Shown: positions 25,201-36,800, counted from the first letter of the stretch. The stretch: 64,000 nucleotides of DNA from Ulva prolifera (GCA_023078555.1 CM041202.1:372001-436000); one strand, 5' to 3'. A program made the numbers and translations. The notes: generated by a model from the letters alone, not told the origin.

Positions 25201-26616
25201 GCGAAAGTCGCTACCCGGTTTGCGGGTGGGCAGACCATCCACTATTGGACCGGGCTGCGGCCGTCGCGCTGGGGCGAAGGCGTCGAAGTCGGCGTCGACC
25301 TTCCAGACTTCAACGGCGCACACAACGAGCGACAGCGCCGAGGCCAACGCCTCCGAGATGCAATGCTCTTCACAGCCGACGAGATCACAATGATGCGAAG
25401 CGACGAATTGGACACGATTGTCGCCGCCCTTGACAAGGTCAACTTCCGTGGCGTCTTTGTCATCACAGGCAACTATGCACAATTAGGCGCCGTGATGCCA
25501 GGTACGATAGCCTATCTTCTAGCGAAGCGTATCCAAATTACACTTCTTCATCAACGAGTTGCAATTATCATAGTTTCTGCCTTTTGAACTGAAATGTTCC
25601 TCTCCACTCCTAGATCTCATAAATATTACGTACAGTTGCGCCTCACATTCCAACACTGCAATACCCTAGCTTGACGTGTAGGGGCAGACCTTGCAACCAT
25701 TCGGGCATACGCAATCAAGAAAGCCAATTGCTGGCCGTGTTTCCGTCACCTCCATCTCCAACAGCAGATGCGTGCGCAAGGCGACTCCGAACTCCGAAAC
25801 TGGCAGCGTCGCATCGGCTACGGCGAGCTTCCGAACTGCGACCACCACGAGAACCCGATCCAACGCATACGGCTGCCTACGCGCATCTTCCCTGCGCGAA
25901 TTGTTGATGACGCCATCATCGATGCAGCGCGCGCTGAAGTCTTCGCAGCAGATCAGACGCAAAAGCACATGAACAAAGCAATCGTGTGTGCGACCAATGC
26001 GCTAGCCGACAAACACAACGCAGCCATTCTCGACAAGCTGGCTACACTGCCAAAAGAGTACATCGCTCACGACGAAGTCGTCAACACAGGAGATGCACCC
26101 GCGGCGTTCAACTCTGGGCACATTACCTCAGAGATGCCAGCCGTCTTCGACATGCCCGGCTGCGCACCCGCAAAGCTACGCCTCAAAGTGGGCGCGCCCG
26201 TCCACCTACAACACACCATCGATCGCACCACGGGCCTCGTCAAGGGCGCCCTAGCAGATGTGATGCAGACGCAACGTCTCCTCGTATACATCCGCTTACG
26301 TCAGACCGGTGCCATCTGGCCTCTGTGCCGCACCACAATGAGACTCGAGCCGCCGCACCTCCCGATCCAAGTCAACCGAATCCAGATTCCTCTCCGGCTG
26401 GCTTGGGCATCGACGGTGCATCGCATCCAAGGCGGCGACCTCGACAAAGTCTTCGTCGACCTCCGGCATCCCATCTTCGCACATGGGCAACTCGAAGTCT
26501 GCGTCAGCAGAGGACACAGCCGTGACCAGACACTCTTTCTAATCAACGCAGAAGACATGCACGACGACGAGTTCGAAACGAACAACGTCGTCATCCCTGA
26601 TCTGCTCACAGATTAA
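22299..26616 (+). CDS. Helitron Rep-helicase transposase (spliced; one in-frame stop)
   Basis: A rolling-circle transposase of the RepHel type. The N-terminal exon ends at 22893 and joins 22977 across an 83-bp intron to read PRYVNARMQD. The Rep part follows with EWQKRGNPHCHML (HUH motif) and, about 370 bases on, GYVFRYNCKG with the two catalytic tyrosines. Next come FMKHRIVFASEAV and, after further introns, ARSWADLRTINGHAYETF. The Pif1-like helicase has Walker A (GELGSGKS), Walker B (TADEITMM), GNYAQLGAVMPG and, after a 180-bp intron (25502-25681), LRLAWASTVHRIQGG and GQLEVCVSRGHSR. It ends at TAA 26614-26616. A TAG at 23441-23443 interrupts the Rep domain, and no intron of credible size removes it. 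Splice sites near 23713-23830, 24090-24257 and 24630-24754 are approximate. Helitron ends (TC and CTRR) were not identified, nor was an N-terminal zinc finger. Confidence 0.85.
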
Positions 26617-26618
26617 TA

Positions 26619-26962
26619 TAATCAAAGTTGTCATTCTACTTCGTGTCATATGCCATGTGTAAAAACCTGTATATGTTTGATGTGTCAGATGTATCTGTTG
26701 TATCCACCACACATAATATATCAACGTTGCTTCGATGCAGCTATACATAATTGCTAATGCAAACCTGCATATTAATCACCAAGCCATATCCCAGCACAAT
26801 ACCACCACATACATTCTTCATTCACATTCTCAACTACTGCAATCAAAAATTGCCATCATAGTTGGTGTCATTTGCCATGTACAAAATTTTTGATGTGTCT
26901 GATGTGTCTGCTGGTCAACCGCACATAATATGTCAACGTTAACAATGTCTTTATATATGCTT
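26619..26962. repeat. two diverged direct copies of a ~130-bp AT-rich sequence
   Basis: Copies lie at about 26622-26750 and 26841-26960. Both contain gtgtcat-tgccatgt, gatgtgtc-gatgt and ccgcacataatatgtcaacgtt-like blocks. They start just after the Helitron stop codon. The region on to 27944 is AT-rich, unlike the rest of the window, and has no recognisable gene. Confidence 0.75.
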
Positions 26963-27944
26963 GAATTACACATCAGTATCTGCTAAACTAAATGGTCGCT
27001 ACATACAATTGTTGCTACAACGACTTTTGATTTTCCTTATTCATGCTCGTTCACTCTTCTATGTTCACAAAGTCGCATTTGTGATGATACTATGCAAATT
27101 ACAACACATACTTTCTTCTGTACAAGCACTCTGCAAGCTATCAACAAAGCATGCAATTGCATAGTGAAAATTGCTGCAAAAATATTCGCGGCCGCATATC
27201 ACCTGCAATGTATCAACTACCTGACTTGAACGCTGAAGCGACGGACCTCTACAGCTGTAATTTCGTTCCTACACCTGCGCATTACATGTTCTTAGCTCTG
27301 CTGCAGCTACGCTACAGGTCTATGCTATTGGTCGCTTCAGCAACACGCTCCAGCTACAGTTGCTTTTCAAATACGCAAAACTCAAACCATCGGAAGCAAT
27401 AAACAGCTTTTTAAATGCTTCCGGTTGGCGCATACCTATTCGGTCTTCTGTGATTTGATCGCTGCTCCTTTCGTCGAAGCCTCCACACGTTACTGATAAC
27501 ATCGCGTCCACAAAACCACTTCGCAAACACCAACAGCAACATCAACATACATCTACACAATCGTATGGTTTGCTGCGAAATCTAGCCACACGTATGTTAC
27601 TGCATACAAACTGCACGACCGCATCAGTTGCACCCGCGTTGCTCCTCTATATACGACGGTAATGCAAATGTATCCTCAAGCATCCGTCAAGCAGTGGAAC
27701 TGGCTGTATAAATGATATCCAAGTGCTCGCTGACGCGTGCGTTCTTAAACATGTATGTTCTGCTGCGTTATCTAACGCTGCAACCTCATTTCCCCTGTAG
27801 CCACTACGCTATCGGCAGCTCTCCGCCACGGTGGTAAATGCCATCGCAGCATATGAACACCAAATAAGATGTCAACGCTTATGAACTTATCTTCAATGTA
27901 TTTCGCCTTTTCGCCGTTGTTTATGTGTTACATCTACCGCCACA

Positions 27945-28701
27945 ATGGCTAACGCTTTCAAATTTTCGTTCCTCCACATGGAACAGATCGCAGCATTCGG
28001 TGCATCAGTTCCAGACCTTTGCGAAGATGATGACATCAAAGCCATGCACACCTGGGATGACTACATCCACTATAAAACGCCGAACGTGCCGCCATACATG
28101 GACAGAATTCTCGATACACAACTGTTCAGACTGATTTCAAAGACCATCACACAAGAGACCTGTCAACATTTCCCCCAAATGGCTTCCTCGAAGAAGCATT
28201 TACTGCCATTCGCAATGACACGCCAACTGATGTCAAGATATACACTTGCGAAGATCAAGTGAAGAACATCGGTGAGTCTTATCCTTCTTCAATCCAGCGT
28301 CCTGCTGCAGTTGCGAAACATTTCCATTTGCATATACCTTCGACTTACGACACCTCAACTGAAACACGCCGATATCACTGCCGCATGTAGGTCTGCAATG
28401 GGACAGCGCGTACAAATTATGCGAAATGTACCACATGGGTCAAGACATTCCAACTCTCAAGAACGCCGTCAACTCCACCGATCCCGACAAAGCTATCAAG
28501 ACGCTCTTTGACAAAGAATTCGCTTTGTACCAGACATTCGTCAGCCACAACCACATCAAAATCACAAGCATCACGATGCCTGCTTTCAAAGATGTTGTTG
28601 CAGCACGGGACTCCGACGCCTTCATAGTTTTTGACCACGACATGGCAGTTCAACTGAAGCCTCCCAAACGCAGAAGAATCTTAGAAAAGTTTGGTATTTA
28701 A
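27945..28701 (+). CDS. unknown small two-exon gene in AT-rich DNA
   Basis: The start ATG at 27945 opens MANAFKFSFLHMEQIAAFGA. The frame stays coding-like to about 28170, then coding character moves by one base to a frame reading FLEEAFTAIRNDTPTDVKIY, so a one-base indel at the C5 run (28172-28176) is likely. A GT-AG intron (about 28272-28390) joins IKTLFDKEF- and FKDVVAARDSD-containing sequence, ending KPPKRRRILEKFGI before TAA. The C-terminus is basic and resembles a nuclear localisation signal. I recognise no family. Its base composition matches the Helitron region and not the host genes, so it may be an accessory gene of that element. This is inference. Confidence 0.5.
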
Positions 28702-29077
28702 TTGCACTTTACAACAGCTACATGGTCATGTGTGATATATCGTACCTCTTCTGTAACCTACGCCATGCTGTGCTGTACAGCTTCGCCGTTTCTGCAATCA
28801 TGAATTCAATATTCAGCATCTTATCTGTATCTATCTATCTATCTAGCATCATGTGTCAAGCACATCTTGCGGCCGCTTCAAGCCCTGCTAAAATATCACA
28901 TTTCCTGATAATAACCATTGCATTGTATTTACTACAACAGAAATCGATTGGGTTGAGCATCGTGCACCATGCATCGAGTAGCAGAGCGCCGCAGGTGCGA
29001 TGCACCTCTGGCCACGCTGGCTGCAGCGCTCCGCCAGCACCGAGCTTCATGCTTCAACTTCAAGTATCAAAGCGTAA

Positions 29078-29098
29078 AAGCCCCCCGAAGGGGGGCTT
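29078..29098. repeat. GC-rich 21-base hairpin
   Basis: GCCCCCC (29080-29086), a GAA loop and GGGGGGC (29090-29096) are flanked by AA and TT. It lies 380 bases after the small AT-rich gene and directly before a Gypsy fragment. Helitron 3' ends carry such a hairpin about 10 bases before CTRR, but no CTRR follows within 15 bases, so this is recorded only as a hairpin. Confidence 0.8.
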
Positions 29099-29148
29099 GT
29101 CGCTTGTGGTAAGTATATTGTTATCAGGAGCGTATTTTTGGTGCCCGG

Positions 29149-29860
29149 TATTATAGCAAGTTAGATTTGCTGGATGGGTACTACCAGGTTCGTATGTGTT
29201 CATATGATATTCCAAAGACAGCGTTTACCACTCCTTACGGCAACTACGAATTTAAAGTTATGCCGATGGGTCTGTGTGGTGCTCCGTCAACATTTCAATA
29301 CTTGATGGACACTACGTTCACTGCTGCCCTAAGTTTGTCTGATGGGTCTGAGTTACCTTCGCGGAAGTTCCTTGCTATCTATCTTGATGACGTTTGTATA
29401 TTCAGCGCAACGGAGGCTGAGCACTTGGTGCACATCTGTGCTGTGCTGCAGCGGTTGCGTGACCACAAGTTGTTTGTTAAACCAAGCAAATGTGAATGGT
29501 TGCAACAGGAAATTGAATTTCTGGGTCATATCGAATCGTATATTGGTATGTGCATCAGAAGAAAGCGGATGCTCTACAGGTTTGGCATTCGCCTACTTGC
29601 GTTGCAGAGGTTCGCTCGGCGCTGGGTACGTTTGGGTACGTTTGGCTTCTGGCGACAGTACATTTGCAATTATGCGGACATCACCTCGCCTTTGTCGGCG
29701 CTTTTGGCTAAAGGCGTCGTCTGGCGGTGGCGTATGGACCTTGAACAGGCCGCATTTGATCGGCTCAAGTCTGCGGTAAAAGATGCTCCCATCTTGATGC
29801 ATGTTGACACTTCCAAACCATTTGTCATTGTGTCTGATGCATGTGACTTGGAGCTCCAAC
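29149..29860 (+). mobile_element. Gypsy (Ty3) reverse transcriptase fragment, frameshifted
   Basis: The frame reads SKLDLLDGYYQVR, KTAFTTPYGNYEF, MPMGLCGAPSTFQ and the catalytic AIYLDDV (YxDD), then EFLGHI, and later ITSPLSALL and FVIVSDACD at the RT/RNase H junction. Between about 29560 and 29640 the Gypsy-like coding (ADALQVWHSPTCVAEVRSALG) moves to another frame and back, so at least two indels are present. No LTR, integrase or gag was seen. It is an internal fragment of a dead element. Confidence 0.9.
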
Positions 29861-29942
29861 AGCAAAATGCAAGGTCGGCGACGAGCCAGGGCAGACAACC
29901 GTGGCAGACCTGGAGGCCATGACGTGGGGCTCCTAGGAGCAT

Positions 29943-30758
29943 GTGGAGGTACAATGTGGAGAGCAGTTGCTGTTGTCTCCGGGCCCAGACTCTCGCGCGC
30001 CCACCGGCTGCGTGTGCGTCGCGGCCAAGTTCGAGTGGGTCAGCGTCACGCGCGTGAAGGACAGAACCATGAGTACTTTCAGGGTGTTAATGCGGGACGC
30101 CGCACAGCGCGACCTGGCGTGGACCAGCGTGCACCACTCGTTCGAGGGACCTGATGGCCTCGCCGGGGCCGCCAAGGCCGAGACGATCGTGGCGCATGTG
30201 TTGGACCATTTCCTCGCCGCGCACGCCACGGCCGGCCGCCTGCTGGTGCCGCTGTGCCGCATCCACCTGCTGCCGGGGGCAGTCGGGACGAAGCAGGTGT
30301 TCCCCGGCGTGGAGACGGTCGTCGACACGGCGGACCGCCTCGTCGCCTGCCGGGTGATGATGCCGTTCGTGCCGTCGGCCGTGCGCACCGCCAACGCGAT
30401 GCAAAGCGCGGCGCTCAGCGACCAGCGCCTCGTGGTGCATTGCACCCGGGTCGAGGACGTCCGGCAACAGCGCAACGCGCACGCGGCGCCGCGGTACATC
30501 GCGCTGAAGCGGGTGCCAACCATCGCGAGCGTGGCGTTCACGCGTGACACAGAGAGGCACGATCACATCGCGGAGGCACGCGCCCAGTTCCAGGACCTCG
30601 CGTCCCACGTGCAACAGTGGTCGCAGGAGCAAGCACACTGCCGCATGTACCACTGCCAGAGCGGCGGCTACGACGGCCAAGCGTCGGTGCCCCGGGGCTC
30701 CGACGAGTACGACCAGGTCCACAAGGACCAGGAGACCATGGACTTCTTCAAAGAGTGA
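29943..30758 (+). CDS. hypothetical protein, 271 codons, no family recognised
   Basis: This is a long GC-rich plus-strand frame, open from 29943 (an internal ATG at 30069 opens MSTFRVLMRDAAQRD). It contains ETIVAHVLDHFLAAH, LLVPLCRIHLLPG, PRYIALKRVPTIASVAF and a hydrophilic C-terminus ending ETMDFFKE. The amino-acid pattern (regular hydrophobic spacing, few rare residues) looks coding. The antisense frame is also long, which is common in GC-rich coding DNA. It begins right after the Gypsy fragment, so it may be host sequence into which that element inserted, or a captured gene. The N-terminus is uncertain. Confidence 0.45.
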   Translation: MEVQCGEQLLLSPGPDSRAPTGCVCVAAKFEWVSVTRVKDRTMSTFRVLMRDAAQRDLAWTSVHHSFEGPDGLAGAAKAETIVAHVLDHFLAAHATAGRLLVPLCRIHLLPGAVGTKQVFPGVETVVDTADRLVACRVMMPFVPSAVRTANAMQSAALSDQRLVVHCTRVEDVRQQRNAHAAPRYIALKRVPTIASVAFTRDTERHDHIAEARAQFQDLASHVQQWSQEQAHCRMYHCQSGGYDGQASVPRGSDEYDQVHKDQETMDFFKE

Positions 30759-31457
30759 TGTTGGACTCGGGCCGTGAGTGTGCTGGCTGCAGCCTGTGAG
30801 CGCCGTGTGATTAAAGTCGCGTTTTGAAGGCGGGTGTTGTGTTCCGAAAGCGTGTGAGGTGCTGTGTGGGTTGAGGTCGCACCGCAGCGGCGGTGGATTT
30901 TCGCCTCCTACATTGTGATCCTTGTGGTCTGTGGTACTGTGGGTGTTTGTGTGTCATGAACCGTGACATGAACCGCCATTGGGCAGCGTATGCTGTGGTG
31001 TACCTCTTCGTGCGCGGCTCGCCATATCTGCCCAAAAGACCCCCCACAGGCACGCCTAATAAGCCTGCGCTAGAGTGAGGTGCCACCTCACGACACATGT
31101 ACTTGTGTTCTGAAACCTAGCCAGCTTCCAATGGTGGGTCCAGTTTGCCGCGCTCGGAGACCAGCACCCAATGTTGCCTTTGAAGTGACTTGGAGCAGAC
31201 ATGGCAGCGCGAAGAGACAGGCTAGTTGATCAGGCTAAAGTGTTGATGCATCATGGCACTTTCACGGCGCCAAGAGCATGTAAGGCCATGGCTGTCTGTG
31301 ACTCATACTGTGACTCTGCTCGTTGGTACAAACGCCAGGAGAGATGCCCATGTCATCGTATTCAAAGGACCTTGCCATTCCTTACAGGTCAAGAGAAGCG
31401 CAACAGTGTTGTCAAATTGTTATCATTATTTTGAGTTAGGTATGTGCCGATCGCACT

Positions 31458-31985
31458 CCGCAGCGGAGGCCTACACCACAGAATACCTCACCTTCTCAGA
31501 GGTGCCGGTCGATAGCGGCACAATTCAACACCCGCCAGCGTCCTCGCCGGCGTCCCGCCCGACCGAGTTCTCTGGGGGTCAGGCAGTTCTGCAGCCGCTC
31601 GACGACAACGTTAGGGTTGCAGCGGCACTAGAGCGCCCACGCGGCCGTCCCATCAGACAGCGGCCCGCCCCCGTATGGCAATGCGCGTGCGGTGCGAGGG
31701 CAAGCATGCAAGCGGGCAGCGACGACGAGTCCCGCGTCTGCTGGGACTGTTTCACCGCGATCCTAGACTAGGCGTGCGCGGTGCGGCGGTACAGTAGGAA
31801 CGAGGGTTGTATAGTAGTTCATGTAAGTGAGTGCGGCGGGATCCACAGCGTGCGGCCGGCGCCCGTGCTGGTTGGGCAGTGCACACCAGGATGGGGCGGG
31901 CTGGCCCCGCCTGTAAAATCTCATGTGTGCACACCAACCTGTGGACCACTCGTCCCCTTGTCGATGTCGTCACTATGTCGCCACA
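31458..31985 (+). repeat. ~520-bp duplicated segment, left copy, with CxC..CWDC zinc-ribbon-like coding
   Basis: This is a direct repeat of 40537-41042. Both copies keep a reading frame from AAEAYTTEYLTFSE through RPAPVWQCACGARAS to RVCWDCFTAILD and a TAG, followed by a similar non-coding tail ending near gtcgtc. Retention of the frame in both diverged copies suggests descent from a coding sequence. The cysteine pattern (CxCG ... CWDC) could bind zinc. The two copies bracket the nested Copia debris. They could be LTRs of an older element or two 5'-truncated copies of a non-LTR element. Neither is proven. Confidence 0.8.
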
Positions 31986-32129
31986 CGTCACTCTGCCGTC
32001 ACTCCGGGCGGACTCACTTGTCCGCTTCCTCATCCACCGCGGCGTTTGCAACCGCATGAGGGGTGATCTTCGCCGCGCTCGTTCCCGCCTCGCTGCTGCC
32101 GGCCACGACTGCCGCCGCAGACGATGGCT

Positions 32130-32365
32130 ATGGGTATATCCATGCGAGAGAAGTTTTCCACATTGCGGTCAATGCTGGCCATGGCTGCAGTGGAGGACCT
32201 CGAGATCGAGCAGATTGATGTGAAGACATCCACTTTGAATGGGCCTTTGCATGAAGACATCTACATGGAGATCCCCGAGCTGTACGAGTTCGGGAAGAAC
32301 AAGTTGCTGCATCTCAAGCAAGCATTATATAGGCTAAAGCAGGCTGCCAGAGCATGGCATCGCGA
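32130..32365 (+). mobile_element. older Copia reverse transcriptase, 5' part
   Basis: The frame contains LRSMLAMAAVEDLEIEQIDV, KTSTLNGPLHEDIYMEIPE and LLHLKQALYRLKQAARAWH, the first half of a Copia RT domain. It stops matching at AWHRD. The sequence expected to follow (a GFVxxxADSS segment and YVDD) is found at 39835-40185, on the other side of the full-length Copia. The residues differ clearly from the RT of the full-length element, so this is another family or a much older copy. Confidence 0.85.
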
Positions 32366-33242
32366 CGAGCGGTGTCAGCGGACTATCCGCATAATGTGTA
32401 AGTTCATTCGCTTTTCTGAGGAGATGTTTGACCTGATGCTCCCGGTAGCGTCTGTCTCGGGGCCTGCTGAAGTGGGCTCCGAGTGCGCCCAGGAGGACTA
32501 CATGACTCAGTGTAGAGAATATGTCCACCACGCGGGAGAGTGCTACCTCAGACTCTTCCAATTCTACATCGTCAGGGTACTGGCCCTGGCGTGGTCCTGG
32601 CTAGGCAAGCTGCGCGGAACAGACGCGCAGCCTCTTGTCCCCTGCTTGCGCTCGACCACTGGCTTGCGGGCCTGCATCTACCACTACAAGCAGGCTTCCG
32701 GGGGGAAAGGCAGCAGGACGGTCTACGCGGACTACTTCCCTGGCGGGTATCCCCATGTCGTTGTTGAGGAGGTCCGCCCCCCCAACAGCGCAGGCTCAGA
32801 GCCAGCTGGTGATGCTGATGGACCCTCACAACCGGCGGCAGCCGCAGGCCCAGACGCACCTGAAGATCCTGCTGGACCCTCTGCACCTACGGTTGCCGGG
32901 GCCAACTCGCCTGCAGGGGATGGCGCTACAGCCCAGGGCGCTGCTGGGCCCGTCCCTCAACAACCCGGGACTAGGACTGTCAGTGCGCTCCACCACCCTC
33001 CCTGCATACTGCAACATCCTGCGTGGCAACTTCACACAATGGCTCCGCCTACTCGCAGCAGCGTGGCAAGGATGTCCATCTGTTTCAGAAGTTCAAGTCG
33101 TTCGCCCCTCTGTTGTGACTGCTCCACTTCTTGTGGCTGGGCAGAATCCCAGAGTGGGTGGAGAACAGCGAGTTCGGGGGGATGTACGCCTTCAACGGCC
33201 CACTCGGTGCGCTCCACGTCATTCCCGCCTTGAACATGTTGA
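32366..33242 (+). other. inserted segment with gene-like fragments of unknown origin
   Basis: It lies between the older Copia RT 5' part and the left LTR of the young Copia. Different plus frames show protein-like stretches (YLRLFQFYIVRVLALAWSWL, YHYKQASGGKGSRTVYADYF, and near 33060-33240 LHFLWLGRIPEWVENSEF and GGMYAFNGPLGALHVIPAL), separated by stops or frame changes. They may be exons of a broken gene. I recognise no family. The 5-bp duplication of the young Copia (GTTGA) occupies its last five bases. Confidence 0.45.
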
Positions 33243-33589
33243 TGTCACAATGCATGAGCCTGCGGGCAGCAGTGTGGTGACAGGTGCACCCATGCACGGA
33301 CGATCCGCGGATCCAGTGCAGGGGTAAGCCGCCAGCCTAGATTGTCTCGATGTAGTGAGAGAGATCCTGCGAGGGTTTCCCGCCGTAACCTTGAGTGTTC
33401 AGTGTGCATATAAGCATGTGCACACTGAGATCTGTAACCATTATCTTTACTGTTTCCCGGTACTAGCACTCTTCCCAAGCATCTCTCGGTTCTACCTCTG
33501 TGCGCAGAAGGTATGAGATGCTGGCTGTCCTGACCTGACTTGAACGAGGACTGCGCGTCCGCCCTGCACATAAGATAGCTTTTCTGACA
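33243..33589 (+). repeat. Copia 5' LTR
   Basis: The LTR is 347 bp. A TATA-like catataag at 33407-33414 is the probable Pol II promoter core of the element. The sequence appears identical to 39472-39818. Confidence 0.95.
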
Positions 33590-33602
33590 TGGTATCGGTG
33601 AT
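33590..33602 (+). other. Copia primer-binding site
   Basis: tggtatcggtgat begins at the first base after the left LTR. TGGTATC is the usual start of Copia primer-binding sites complementary to initiator tRNA-Met. The match past the seventh base was not checked against a host tRNA. Confidence 0.7.
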
Positions 33603-33895
33603 GTTAGCGTTATGTCTGTTTATGGTCTCGTTCAGGAAAGCCGTCGGCCAATGTCTGCGCGCAGACACGGCGGGCATTCCACTGTTCCGCCGGCGCTCAG
33701 ACTGCGGTCAAAAGCGCAGGCATCATTTAGCTCTCTCGTAGTATATTGTTGTTAGACACAATTCGAGAAGCTTGTTTTAATGATCAGCGCTGAGAAAAGC
33801 GAACGCGTTCGCTTGTTCTCTCAACCTGTTTGCTTGCGAGCAATCCCACTGGTTAGTTGCTGCGCGCGACAAACAACCATCTGTCCTGATGCAGG

Positions 33896-36800
33896 ATGTC
33901 TCTCTCGAACGCAAACTCCAACGCCGACTCTCTTCGCGAAGAGAGGCGTGACGATGCTGACCAGCAGCCTCTCGTCAACAGGGACGCTGACCAGCAGCTC
34001 CCTGACGGAGAACAGCCTGCGGGTATGTTGCTCCGAGGCGGCCGAATTGTCCGGCCACCACCCTCTTCCCACACTGGGCAGAGCAGTCAGCAGGTGCCTT
34101 TTTCCTCTCATGTTGTGAACGATCCTGGTCACACTGAGTCACTCATATCACTCGAGACGTTAACCGAGGCGCTGCGCGCGTCTCGGGGACGTAGCGAACC
34201 TGATTTGACTAAAGGGAAATTGCCTGATTGGAATTACAAGACTGAAAGTTTCGTTGCGTACGAACAGAAAGTCTTTTTGTGGTTAGGTCAGTTCGAGTTA
34301 GATCATTTGTTGCAGCACGCACCGTCTGCGGACGAACAGCGTGTTCATGCTAGGGCGAGGACACAGGTCCTAATGTCTTTGCCTGACGCGGATAGGACGA
34401 CTGTCTATCGCATGTCACACTTGTGTGAAGCATGGTCTTACTTGACTGCCAAGTACAGACCTAGCACTGAAGCCGAAATCCACAGACTGTGGAGTCGGTT
34501 TAATTCTTTATCACAACACAATAAAGATGTTGCGACATACTGTGGTGAAGTGATGAGTGTTTACACTCAACTGGAGGCACTAGGTGCCGATGTGGGCCAG
34601 CGATGGCTACGATTAAAACTGTTAGAGGTGGGGGAGGAGTTCAACGCTGTGCGCGGCGAAGTTCAACACTCCTCCCCTCATGTGATAATATCGCGTTTAA
34701 CTGAGCATGCTGATTTGCTCAAACAACAGCGGTCGCTGCAGGCTAGGTCTGGGGCGCCCGCGGGCAAACCAGGCCATGGCTGGCGCAAGCAGCCCCGTGG
34801 TGACGGTCCTGTGGTCGCTGCTCTCGCAGCTGGCCAGGCTCCTCGCGAGGAGACCAGGACCTGTTTCTTCTGCAAGAAGAAGGGACACTTGCGTGCGAAC
34901 TGCCCCCAACGCAAACAGGCTGCGGCCAGAGATGTTCGCACTATTGAAATGCCTGCCAAGTATCCACAGCCGGACGCGTCCATGCCGTGGAACATCATTG
35001 TTGATAGTGGGTCGGACATGCATATAGTAGGAAATCGGGAAATGTTCACTGAGTACGGCCCATGTCAGAAAGTTGCCAATCTCGCGGGACCAGGGCAGCT
35101 TTCTATCATGGGCAGGGGAACCATTCAGGTGAACCTAGGTGCTTATGTGGACAAGCATGGGAACAAGCATCCACTGGATGTGGAAATTCCTGGCGTATAC
35201 TATGCTCCTGAATGTCCGTACAACCTGCTCAGTACGATGGGTCTTAGACACGAGCAGATGTTCTTAGACACGCGTAGGAATGTCTTGTATGTCCCTGGTC
35301 TGGGTGATATGGCCACCGACGTAGAGGACGATGCCAAATATCAGGAACTAGATGTGGATGGTCACCCTGTCTTTGCTTTTAAAATGGCAGTAGAGACCAA
35401 ACCTATTCTCGTCGGTGCGCCTGTCAATAGGGGGGTAGTCTGGTCTAACCAGAGCAGTCCGACCTCAGTTATTGAGGATCAACAGCAGTGGCATCATATG
35501 GCGGTTGCGGCCATTGACCTGAAGCGACCCAATGCTGGGGGAGCTGAGGTTCCATATGATGCATACTTGCTGGAACCTGCTTTTCTAGCGCATTTGTCTT
35601 TTCACCAGTCAAATTGGGTCCTTAAACGCATGCAATCTAATAGTGAATTTTATGGTCATTTGAATTTGGATGTCGATTCCGAGCCACTAGGGAATCGATG
35701 TCACGGCTGCAGAATTGGCAAAGTGCCTGCGGGCAAGTTCTCTGCCAATGATCGTGAGCTCATGGGTCAGGCCAAGTGGCCTGGTGAGCAACTGCACGCC
35801 GATTTAGCTGGTCCTGTCTCTCCGGTAGGAATTGGTGGTGTGAAATATGTTTTGTTTGTGATGTGTGCCTTTACCCGTTATACTTTCGTGGTGGGTCTGC
35901 GCAAAAAGAGTGAGGCTGCGGCCATGATCTCTTATATTATCGAACGCATTCGGGTGAATGTGGTGAAGCCAGGTGAACCGGGTGTGCGCATCCTACACAC
36001 CGACAAAGGGGGAGAGTTTATGGTCGCGGCCTTAAAGCTCTACCTCCAGCGTCGTGGCATCACTCACCGCTTGACCCCCACAGCCGCTCATCGCTGTAAT
36101 GGCATGATCGAGAGGAGGATCGGAGTGGCCTTTGAGTCACTCCGTGCTGTGCTGCTCGCGAGCGGCCTGCCTCTGTTCCTGTGGATAGAATGCCTCGCCA
36201 GCGTTGTCCATGGTCACAATCTCACGCCATCATCGGCATTGTACCATGACAAACTGGCGAGCATCCTCAAGGGGCTGAAAGCTCAGCATGCTGTCAATGC
36301 GTCTGCGGACGTTGACGAAGCTGAGAAAAGCCTGGGGAAAGGTAAGCGCATGAAAAAGGCCGAGCGCGATAAGTTGAGGGATGAGGAGAAACGCAAGTAC
36401 AAGTTGCTTGCGACGACAGAATTAGATGAGTTTTTAGTGCGGTCTTGTGATAAGGATATCATTCCTTATATGGCCTTTTTCAGAGACACCTCCGTCGAGG
36501 TGTTCCAAGATCTGCTGCGGCAGCAGCGTCCATGGGGGGTTGAAGTGTATGCATACCCTAGGGATGACAAGCTGCGGAAGTTGTCCCCGCGGGGTGTGCC
36601 TGCATACTGGGTCGGTGCTGGGTTAGGCCCCAGCATGCAGCGTGTGTACGCCCAGGATGTTCCTGGGGGTAGGGTTTTTGTTGTGCGTCAGGTGATGTGC
36701 ACTGCGGATCAGATGATCCGGCACGTACGCAAGTACGATGCGTCCGCCGTTGTGGACAAAAGGGAACCTAAGGAGTTTGCGAACTCCTATACGGTTGCTT

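Noticed and set aside
29078..29098. Rho-independent terminator or Helitron 3' hairpin
   Set aside because: A bacterial terminator makes no sense in this eukaryotic context, and no CTRR end follows the hairpin at the expected distance.
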